Origin: Porticoccaceae bacterium
Lineage (GTDB): Bacteria; Pseudomonadota; Gammaproteobacteria; Pseudomonadales; Porticoccaceae
Length of the DNA: 16,636 nucleotides
Assembly: GCA_023229065.1 (NCBI GenBank)
Contig: JALNZZ010000035.1
Coordinates: 1 to 16,636, forward strand
Reading direction: 5' to 3'
Shown piece by piece: positions 6,753 through 12,629 of this stretch. The notes below the pieces were generated by a model. That model was not told where the DNA came from, did not search any database, and saw only the letters and a list, made by a program, of their open reading frames with translations. Position 1 is the first letter of the stretch. The number at the start of each line of letters is the position of its first letter. The translations under genes were made by a program, and so were the position numbers.

Positions 6753-6923
6753 GACTGAAGTGAGCGGGATGACAAGACTGAAGTGAGCGGGATGACAAGA
6801 ACTGAGCGAGCGGGATGACAAGAACTGAGCGAGCGGGATGACAAGAACTGAGCGAGCGGGGTGACAAAGTTGAGTGCCGGGGTGGCAAAGCTGAGTAGCC
6901 GTGGTGACCTGGAGCGGTTGGGA
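6743..6923 (-). repeat. Right tandem array, 23-bp units
   Basis: Five consecutive 23-bp units start with GGGATGACAAGA at 6743, 6766, 6789, 6812 and 6835. The first two are identical (ending CTGAAGTGAGC), and the next three are identical to each other (ending ACTGAGCGAGC). Two or three shorter diverged units follow (6858, 6880, 6901). Read on the minus strand each unit contains TTGTCATCCC, the same core as the left array, so the two arrays point at each other. Translating either strand gives only low-complexity repetitive peptide, so I see no gene. Confidence 0.85.
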
Positions 6924-6955
6924 TGGACGGGCTGGGTGGAGCGTCGTTACTCCGG

Positions 6956-7495
6956 TTAAGGGCTCTTCCTGTCCAGTGCCAGACAGGTCGGTGGGTTGAG
7001 GTAGGTGGCGGTGACATCCAGCAACCCCAGATGGCTGATGGTTTTGCGCCCAAGCAGCACCGGGTAGAGCATGTTGTCGCGGTCGCGGAGGGTGAATTCC
7101 TCGATATGAACATGGCCGCCGATACAAACGGGAAGCTCTACTGCAGGACGGCGGTCCTCGCCACCCGCACCGCGGATGCGGACGATGCGCTTCAGGGGCT
7201 GCTCCAGCTCCTGGTAGATCTCCTCGCCGGTTTCCGTATCTTCCAGGTGGAGCACAAAGCGCACCCAGCGTTTACCCTCGCGCTGGATTATTTCAATGTC
7301 GCGGGCGTCCATCGATGAGGTCAGGGCACCTGAATCCAGTTTTACTTTTACCGTGACCCCGACCGGCATAATGATTGCTTTTTCGAGCCAACCAAAGATG
7401 GGCTTGTCTGCTCTGACATCTTCTGCCCAGGCCGCGGCGGGACCCAGTACGTAAACCAGTAAACAGGCAACAGCATAGCGGGACAAGTGACTCAT
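6956..7495 (-). CDS. Secreted retropepsin-like aspartic protease (DUF785/PF05618)
   Basis: A 179-residue protein of the so-called ATP-dependent zinc protease family (PF05618), which is structurally a retropepsin-like aspartic protease. A signal peptide is clear: MSHLSRYAVACLLVYVLGPA, then AAWA before EDV, so the mature protein is probably periplasmic. The catalytic loop is VKLDSGALTSSMDARDIE near residue 50; the family's usual DTGA is DSGA here, and its usual basic residue before T-S-S is Leu. VLLGRKTISHLGLLDV near 150 is the conserved C-terminal strand/helix. The substrate is unknown. It starts 40 bp after ridA on the same strand, with GGAAG before the ATG, and probably shares its transcript. 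Downstream lies the repeat locus, with no clear intrinsic terminator. Confidence 0.8.
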   Translation of the reverse strand: MSHLSRYAVACLLVYVLGPAAAWAEDVRADKPIFGWLEKAIIMPVGVTVKVKLDSGALTSSMDARDIEIIQREGKRWVRFVLHLEDTETGEEIYQELEQPLKRIVRIRGAGGEDRRPAVELPVCIGGHVHIEEFTLRDRDNMLYPVLLGRKTISHLGLLDVTATYLNPPTCLALDRKSP

Positions 7496-7535
7496 GAGGG
7501 GCTACTTCCGGTTGAACGCACTGTAGGCTGCCGCC

Positions 7536-7916
7536 TCAGATCACCATGACGCCGTCCATTTCGACCAGAGAGCCGCGAGGCAGAGCACCGACGCCAATGG
7601 CGGCACGGGCCGGATAGGGCTGGCTGAAGTGGCGGGCCATGATGTCGTTGACAGTGGCAAAGTGGCTGAGATCGGTGAGAAAAATATTCAGTTTGACGAT
7701 ATCGCTGAGTTCGCCGCCAGCGGCTTCGCATACCGCTGTCAGGTTGCGGAACACTTGCTCCACCTGCGCCTCAATGCCGTCGACCAGAGTCATGGTGACC
7801 GGGTCGAGAGGAATCTGGCCTGACAGGTAGACGGTGTCACCTACCTTGATGGCTTGGGAATAGGTACCGATAGCGGCGGGAGCATTGTCAGTATGAATCA
7901 CGGCTTTGTTAGTCAT
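7536..7916 (-). CDS. ridA: RidA/YjgF-family enamine/imine deaminase
   Basis: A 126-residue member of the RidA (YjgF/YER057c/UK114) family, cytosolic trimers that hydrolyse reactive 2-aminoacrylate and related imines from PLP enzymes. The sequence follows E. coli RidA closely: DNAPAAIGTYSQAIKVG, then YLSGQIPLDP, DIVKLNIFLTDL and YPARAAIGVGALPRG. The last contains the Arg that binds the substrate carboxylate. The C-terminus EMDGVMVI is as short as expected. I chose the ATG at 7916 (MTNKAVIHTDNAP); an in-frame TTG four codons upstream is possible, and neither has a strong SD. It lies 27 bp behind spoT, the same order as in Pseudomonas and many other gammaproteobacteria. Confidence 0.93.
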   Translation of the reverse strand: MTNKAVIHTDNAPAAIGTYSQAIKVGDTVYLSGQIPLDPVTMTLVDGIEAQVEQVFRNLTAVCEAAGGELSDIVKLNIFLTDLSHFATVNDIMARHFSQPYPARAAIGVGALPRGSLVEMDGVMVI

Positions 7917-7943
7917 AAAACGTATCAACTTAGAGAGAGGGGG

Positions 7944-10058
7944 TCAGTTTTTGTTCCGCGCCACTTTTTGTACGGATTTGAGAGTGCGAATGCGGCGCAT
8001 GATATTGGCAAGGTGAATACGGTTTTTCACCTTGAGAGTAAGGGTGACGATATTGGTTTGGGCGTCGCGCTCATTGACGCGGATTTGCTCAATAGTGGCA
8101 TTTTGCTCGGTGACCCGCGAGGCGAGGATAGCGATGATGCCGCGCTCGGCAGCTACTTCAACGCGCAGTTCCGAGAGGAACTCTCCGTCTACAGCGGGGG
8201 ACCAGCTGAGAGGAATGCACTTCTCCGGATTGAGGCGAATTTCGTTGAGGTTGTTGCAGGTCTCCTGGTGAACTACCAGGCCGCGCCCCGGGCTCAGATG
8301 GCCCATGATAAGGTCGCCGGGAATCGGGTGGCAGCAGCGTGCATAGCTGAGCAGCAAACCGTCGGCAGAGTCGATCAACACCGGGGAGTTGATACTCTTG
8401 GCGCTGTCTGCGGGTTTGCGTTTGGTCTCCGGTACCAGCAGGTTGGCTACGGCATAGGCTACTCGGCTGCCCAGGCCGATCTGCTGGAGAATCGTCTCAA
8501 AAGTGGGTGCCCCTGTTTCCTTGAGCAGCCTTTTGATCTGTGATTTGCGGATTTGTTTGTAGCTGGAGCCGAAGCTCTGCAGAGCGCGGTCCAGCAGGCG
8601 TTTGCCGAGATCAACAGACTCCTCATGCTGCTGATTCTTGAGAAAGTGACGTATGGCACTGCGGGCCTTGGCGGTGGTGACAAAATTGAGCCAGGCGGGG
8701 TTGGGCTGGGCGTTCTTGGTGGTAATGATTTTCACCTTATCGCCGCTCTGCAAAGCCTGGGAGAGCGGTGCCAGCTGGCCGTTAACCTGGCAGGCCACGC
8801 AGCTGTTGCCTACCTCGGTATGCACGGCATAGGCAAAATCCACCGCTGTCGCCCCGCTGGGGAGTTCGATGATCTGGCCTTTGGGAGTAAATACATACAC
8901 TTCATCGGGGAACAGGTCGGCCTTCACATGCTCGATGAATTCCAGCGAGTTGCCCGCTTGTCGCTGCAGGTCCAGCAGCCCTTTTACCCAGCGGTTGGCA
9001 CGAGCGTGGTTGGCTTCGTCTTCGGCACCGGATTTGTACAGCCAGTGAGCGGCGATACCGTAGTTGGCCATGGCATCCATGTCTTCGGTGCGGATCTGCA
9101 CTTCGATGGGCACGCCGTGCATACCCACCAGCACCGTGTGCAGCGACTGGTAACCGTTGGCCTTGGGAATGGCGATGTAGTCTTTGAATTCACCGGGTAC
9201 CGGCTTGTAGAGGTTGTGTATCACCCCCAGCACCCGGTAACACTCGTCAACGGTCGGTACCACAATGCGGAAGGCGTAGACATCCATGATGTCCTTGAAG
9301 GACTTTTTCTTGCCCTTCATCTTTTGATAGATGCTCCACAGATGCTTCTCGCGTCCGGTTACCTGGGCTTGAATGTCCTCGACTTCGAGACGCATTTCTA
9401 TGGTGGCCTGGATTTCGGTAACGATTTCCTTGCGGTTGCCGCGAGTGGCGCGGATGGCCTCCCGCAGGCGCCGGTGACGCAGGGGGTGGAGGGCGGCAAA
9501 GCCCAGATCCTCAAATTCCACCCGCATGTCGTTGAGCCCCAGGCGCTGGGCCAGAGGAGCATAGATGTCGAGGGTCTCGCGGGCGATACGGCGGCGCTTC
9601 TCGGGGGCCAGAACACCGAGCGTGCGCATGTTGTGAAGGCGGTCGGCCAGTTTTACCAGCACTATGCGGATGTCCTTGGCCATGGCCAGGGTCATCTTCT
9701 GGAAACTTTCGGCCTGCTGCTCGGCCTTGGAGGAGAACTCGATTTCGGTGAGCTTGCTCACCGCATCCACCATGGTGGAGACGGTGCGACCGAAGCGCCA
9801 GGTCAGCTGGCTCTTGGTCGCAGGGGTATCCTCAATGACATCGTGAAGCAGGGCGGCCATGAGGGTCTCATGGTCCATATGCATGTCGGCGAGAATATGG
9901 GCCACGGCAATGGGGTGGATGATATAGGGATCGCCACTCTGCCGCTCCTGTCCCTTGTGGTACTTCTCTGCGAACTCGTAGGCGCGGATGACCTTCTTGA
10001 CCTGAGAAGTATCAAGATAGGAGGAAAGCTTGTGCTCCAGCGCGTCGAGGGCTTGCAA
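7944..10058 (-). CDS. spoT: Bifunctional (p)ppGpp synthase/hydrolase SpoT
   Basis: A 704-residue RelA/SpoT homologue (E. coli SpoT has 702), making and degrading the alarmone (p)ppGpp. The hydrolase HD domain is intact: HPIAVAHILADMHMDHETL, then LLHDVIEDT (His72-Asp73) and ADRLHNMRTLG. The synthetase domain follows (KKSFKDIMDVYAFRIVVPT; IPKANGYQSLHTVLVG; EVQIRTEDMDAMANYGIAAHW). SFKD is the basic form of the loop seen in bifunctional enzymes rather than the acidic one of RelA. A TGS domain (VYVFTPKGQIIELPSGATAV) and a C-terminal ACT domain (ELRVEVAAERGIIAILA) complete it. The start is TTG at 10058: no ATG fits, GGGAGGA precedes it closely, and QALDALEHKLSSYL aligns with the Pseudomonas N-terminus. 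It lies 27 bp behind rpoZ. Confidence 0.96.
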   Translation of the reverse strand: MQALDALEHKLSSYLDTSQVKKVIRAYEFAEKYHKGQERQSGDPYIIHPIAVAHILADMHMDHETLMAALLHDVIEDTPATKSQLTWRFGRTVSTMVDAVSKLTEIEFSSKAEQQAESFQKMTLAMAKDIRIVLVKLADRLHNMRTLGVLAPEKRRRIARETLDIYAPLAQRLGLNDMRVEFEDLGFAALHPLRHRRLREAIRATRGNRKEIVTEIQATIEMRLEVEDIQAQVTGREKHLWSIYQKMKGKKKSFKDIMDVYAFRIVVPTVDECYRVLGVIHNLYKPVPGEFKDYIAIPKANGYQSLHTVLVGMHGVPIEVQIRTEDMDAMANYGIAAHWLYKSGAEDEANHARANRWVKGLLDLQRQAGNSLEFIEHVKADLFPDEVYVFTPKGQIIELPSGATAVDFAYAVHTEVGNSCVACQVNGQLAPLSQALQSGDKVKIITTKNAQPNPAWLNFVTTAKARSAIRHFLKNQQHEESVDLGKRLLDRALQSFGSSYKQIRKSQIKRLLKETGAPTFETILQQIGLGSRVAYAVANLLVPETKRKPADSAKSINSPVLIDSADGLLLSYARCCHPIPGDLIMGHLSPGRGLVVHQETCNNLNEIRLNPEKCIPLSWSPAVDGEFLSELRVEVAAERGIIAILASRVTEQNATIEQIRVNERDAQTNIVTLTLKVKNRIHLANIMRRIRTLKSVQKVARNKN

Positions 10059-10085
10059 GTTTTCCTCCCGAAGTATCGGCTATTG

Positions 10086-10376
10086 TCAGGGCTCGTCGGC
10101 GGGCTGGGCGTCGCCGGACAGGTCATTTTCTGGCGCATGGAGCATGCTGAGGTCGAGGAAATCGTCGCTCTCTTCCTTCTCGTCGAGGATGGCGGCGGTG
10201 ACCAAGCCTTCTTCAATTTCACGCAACGCGACAACGGTGGGCTTGTCGTTTTCCCACGGCACCAGGGGCTCCTTACCGCCAGTGGCCAACTGGCGAGCGC
10301 GTTTGGCGCCGACCATGACCAGTTCAAAACGGTTGTCTACATGATCGAGACAGTCTTCTACAGTGATGCGAGCCAT
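10086..10376 (-). CDS. rpoZ: RNA polymerase omega subunit
   Basis: A 96-residue omega subunit that helps assemble beta-prime into core polymerase and, in E. coli, forms part of one ppGpp-binding site. The N-terminal core is fully recognisable: MARITVEDCLDHVDNRFELV, followed by MVGAKRARQLATGG, then KPTVVALREIEEGLVTAAIL. The C-terminal 30 residues are acidic and poorly conserved, as usual. A 136-bp gap separates it from gmk. That gap holds a T7 tract on the minus strand just after the gmk stop (10505-10499) but no strong hairpin before it, so attenuation between the genes is possible but not shown. The SD (AGG about 10 nt upstream) is weak. Confidence 0.96.
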   Translation of the reverse strand: MARITVEDCLDHVDNRFELVMVGAKRARQLATGGKEPLVPWENDKPTVVALREIEEGLVTAAILDEKEESDDFLDLSMLHAPENDLSGDAQPADEP

Positions 10377-10512
10377 GCTGTGCTACCTGTGTTGCAAAAA
10401 AGTGGGTGAAGCGAATTTTACCGAGGCCGGGCACTGTGGTCGGAACGACGGAGCCACAGCAAGTGCACTGCCGCCAGGTGCCGGACCCAACAGTGTACAA
10501 AAAAACACCGCC

Positions 10513-11130
10513 TCAGGACAACAGATCTCTCAGCAGGGTATGGTGGCGCTCTTGTTGCCGGTCGCGAGCGAGCCGGTGACTGATAACAATAGCGCGCAGT
10601 TCGTCGAGGGCAGTGGCGAAATGATCGTTGATGATCAAAAAGTCCGCTTCCTGGTAGTGAGACATTTCGAGGGTGGCTTCAGCGAGGCGTCGCTGGATGA
10701 CTTCCGGCTTGTCCTGGCCGCGCCCGTTGAGGCGCTCTACCAGCGTCTGGCGCGAGGGGGGCAGAATGAAAATGCCCACGGTGCCGGGCATCAGGTGCCG
10801 TACTTGTGAGGCTCCCTGCCAGTCTATTTCAAGAATTACGTCGATACCGCGGGCGAGGGTTTCTTCCACCCAGGCACGGGAGGTGCCGTAGAAGTTGTCG
10901 AAAACTTGGGCGTGCTCGAGAAAAGCGTCAGCAGCAAGCATCATCTGGAAGGCGACAGTGTCGACGAAGTGATAGTTGAGGCCGTCTACTTCGCCGGGTC
11001 GACAGGCGCGGGTGGTGTGCGAAACAGACACCTGAACAGCCTCAAGACTGTCGGTCAGCGCTTGTACCAGACTGGTCTTGCCCGCCCCGGAGGGAGCAGA
11101 AATCGTAAAGAGCGTACCTTTGCTGGTCAT
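10513..11130 (-). CDS. gmk: Guanylate kinase
   Basis: A 205-residue enzyme that phosphorylates GMP to GDP with ATP, essential for GTP and hence (p)ppGpp supply. The P-loop SAPSGAGKTSLV sits at residue 10. GMP-binding and lid elements follow: SVSHTTRACRPGEVDGLNYHF (35-55), FDNFYGTSRAWVEE and DVILEIDWQGASQVR. The LNGRGQDKPEVIQRRL stretch is the lid. I chose the ATG at 11130 (MTSKGTLFTISAPSG) as in the family; an in-frame start 13 codons upstream would overlap the transcript leader. It is the first gene of the gmk-rpoZ-spoT-ridA-protease block, behind a good promoter. Confidence 0.96.
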   Translation of the reverse strand: MTSKGTLFTISAPSGAGKTSLVQALTDSLEAVQVSVSHTTRACRPGEVDGLNYHFVDTVAFQMMLAADAFLEHAQVFDNFYGTSRAWVEETLARGIDVILEIDWQGASQVRHLMPGTVGIFILPPSRQTLVERLNGRGQDKPEVIQRRLAEATLEMSHYQEADFLIINDHFATALDELRAIVISHRLARDRQQERHHTLLRDLLS

Positions 11131-11167
11131 GCGGACTGATTCTCTGGTTGCGGCCGGGTGACGGGGC

Positions 11168-11197
11168 ATTATAAGGGCAATCCGCCGCTATCGTCAT
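11168..11197 (-). promoter_or_regulatory. Sigma70 promoter of gmk
   Basis: The minus strand shows a perfect TATAAT (11173-11168) and ATGACG (11197-11192, four of six) separated by 18 bp. Transcription would start near 11161, about 30 nt before the gmk ATG at 11130. Confidence 0.5.
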
Positions 11198-11293
11198 GGC
11201 ACGGCCCGGCTTACTGGTCTACTCTCAGGGTGTGCTGGTCGTGAAGAGTGAGTACCGGCACACTGGATGACAACAACAATCGAGGAATGCATT

Positions 11294-11473
11294 ATGGGTG
11301 TGGAAGTTGGCGGCCTGCTTGGCCTGATCTGGCTGATCATCATTATCTGGGCCATCGTCAAGGTGGCCAAGAGTTCTGCAAGTTCAGTGGCCAAGCTGCT
11401 GTGGATTCTGTTCCTGCTGTTTGCGCCGCTAGTGGGGCTGATCGTCTGGGCCTTGGCTGGTCCCAAGGGATAG
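11294..11473 (+). CDS. Small PLDc_N-type two-helix membrane protein
   Basis: A 59-residue protein made almost wholly of two hydrophobic helices: GLLGLIWLIIIIWAIVKVAK, a short polar link (SSASSVA), then KLLWILFLLFAPLVGLIVWA and a terminal AGPKG. The W-x-L-F-P/A-x-x-G-x-x-x-W/Y pattern in the second helix matches the PLDc_N domain (PF13396), found at the N-terminus of cardiolipin synthases and as free-standing small proteins of unknown role. The ATG at 11294 has GAGGAA at ideal spacing; an earlier in-frame ATG at 11267 lacks one. It stands alone on the plus strand, divergent from gmk and convergent with the lipoprotein gene, so context gives no clue to its job. Confidence 0.78.
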   Translation: MGVEVGGLLGLIWLIIIIWAIVKVAKSSASSVAKLLWILFLLFAPLVGLIVWALAGPKG

Positions 11474-11478
11474 AGGGG

Positions 11479-11521
11479 CCGGGCGCGTCAGCTGAGTAAA
11501 AAAATCAGCCGGCGTGCCCGG
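11479..11521. terminator. Stem-loop between convergent genes, possible bidirectional terminator
   Basis: CCGGGCGCG (11479-11487) pairs with CGTGCCCGG (11513-11521), including one G-U pair. Inside, GCTGA (11491-11495) pairs with TCAGC (11505-11509). The A7 run sits in the loop rather than after the stem, so neither strand has the standard stem-then-T layout over the full hairpin. On the minus strand a smaller stem CCGG-GCACG-CCGG followed by CTGATTTTTTT could terminate the lipoprotein gene. Confidence 0.4.
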
Positions 11522-11530
11522 ATCACATGT

Positions 11531-12508
11531 TTAGATGCTGTCACTGTCTGCGGCCCAAGGCAGACGGGCCTGGATAACCGTCTTGTCGGCGGCGATCAGG
11601 CGCAATTCGCCATTGTCATCCACATCGAAGCGGTCTATTTCGGCCAGCAGTGCCAAAAAGCGTTGCTCCCGCGCCATTGCCGCTGCATCGCATGCCATCT
11701 TGGTGGTGGCTACTTGCTTGATAGTCAGCCCCTCTCCTGTGAGAGAGTAGTCTCCCATGTAGCGATTGCAGGCTGCGCGCCCGCTTACTCGCCCTTCTGT
11801 ATCGAAGCGCAGGGTTAGATCTGGTGAGGGTGCGATTGTGTCACCGTCGAGATCGACCACCTGCCAGTCGCTGCCTTGCAGCAACTGTTGCGGCGAGCCG
11901 CCACAGCCTTCCAATCGCTCGCTGCCCTTTTCGAGGCTCACAGTGCGTGGATAGGGCATGCCGCTCATGGTGTCGCGGCACACTGCATCTGTGATACGTA
12001 CCGTCAGCGAGTTATCTTCAGTATTGAGCACGACATCGCCCTCTTCGGTGCCTGTCTGGTAGGTCTGTGGTTGTGGTTCAATCGCACCGGGTCGAGTAAG
12101 AGTCAGAATGCCGTTGTCTGCTGCCAGGTGCCAAAAAGGCTCGTTGCCTCGAGCTTCAAACGGCTTTTCCAGAGCACCTGGCTCCAGGCACTGGGGCCAG
12201 CTCTGTCCATCCAATACCAGGGTGGCGGTATTGCCCTTGGTCCAGAGCCAGGAAGTCTCGTCATCCGCGGCTTGATAGCGAGCACCGGAAGCGCTGATAG
12301 CAGCTTCCATCTGCCAGCGGTTCTCGCCCATCTGTACCAACAGTTCGTCGCCGCTGAATTTGAGAACGACGGGTTGTTGTCCGCAGTGCATTGCAACCGA
12401 GGTTGCGATGGGGGCTGGTGTTCTGAGCGGGTCTGTGGCGCAGGCGGCCAATAGCAGCAGGGCGGTGGTCAGGACAGGTAGGGTCTTGGCGGCTGACATG
12501 GTGCGCAT
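11531..12508 (-). CDS. Three-domain lipoprotein: MliC, COG3650 and META (HslJ-like)
   Basis: A 325-residue outer-membrane-type lipoprotein. The signal ends in lipobox LAAC with Cys23, followed by Ala-Thr-Asp (no Asp at +2, consistent with outer-membrane sorting). Residues about 40-107 resemble MliC lysozyme inhibitors (C42 and C107, ASGARYQAADDETSWLWTKG). Residues about 115-205 match the COG3650 region (ARGNEPFWHLAADNGILTL; YPRTVSLEKGSERLEGCGG). Residues about 208-316 form a META domain as in HslJ (GRVSGRAACNRYMGDYSLTG; TKMACDAAAMAREQRFLALL). Likely role: cell-envelope stress or lysozyme defence, inferred from MliC. The start is ATG 12508 or ATG 12499; the latter has a better-spaced AGAGAG. 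It appears monocistronic, convergent with the small membrane protein. Confidence 0.8.
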   Translation of the reverse strand: MRTMSAAKTLPVLTTALLLLAACATDPLRTPAPIATSVAMHCGQQPVVLKFSGDELLVQMGENRWQMEAAISASGARYQAADDETSWLWTKGNTATLVLDGQSWPQCLEPGALEKPFEARGNEPFWHLAADNGILTLTRPGAIEPQPQTYQTGTEEGDVVLNTEDNSLTVRITDAVCRDTMSGMPYPRTVSLEKGSERLEGCGGSPQQLLQGSDWQVVDLDGDTIAPSPDLTLRFDTEGRVSGRAACNRYMGDYSLTGEGLTIKQVATTKMACDAAAMAREQRFLALLAEIDRFDVDDNGELRLIAADKTVIQARLPWAADSDSI

Positions 12509-12571
12509 CTCTCTGTGTTTTGTTCATGCCTAGAGTAAAGCATTGCGATGAGAATTGCCGGCTGCTTTGGT

Positions 12572-12587
12572 GCCGAGCAAAGTCGGC
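12572..12587. other. Short stem-loop between hrpB and the lipoprotein gene
   Basis: GCCGA (12572-12576) pairs with TCGGC (12583-12587) around GCAAAG. On the plus strand TTTTT follows 7 nt later; on the minus strand, the direction of hrpB, no T-run follows. Its role as an hrpB terminator is weakly supported. Confidence 0.25.
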
Positions 12588-12629
12588 AAGGGCTTTTTGC
12601 CACAGTCATGGGTGTTGTGGCGCGATCGG

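Noticed and set aside
6472..6923. CRISPR array
   Set aside because: The repeat units are directly adjacent and degenerate with no unique spacers, the two sides have opposite polarity, and no cas gene is nearby.
6550..7127. Minus-strand open frames across the repeat locus, translating to Ser/His/Pro-rich repeats
   Set aside because: The peptide periodicity only reflects the 23-bp and 35-bp DNA repeats, and part overlaps the protease gene. Such frames are a common source of false gene calls.
8553..10409. 618-codon open frame on the plus strand
   Set aside because: It lies fully opposite spoT and rpoZ, whose products are unmistakable. Its translation is rich in His/Gly/Val with no recognisable domain, as expected for an antisense frame of a GC-rich gene.
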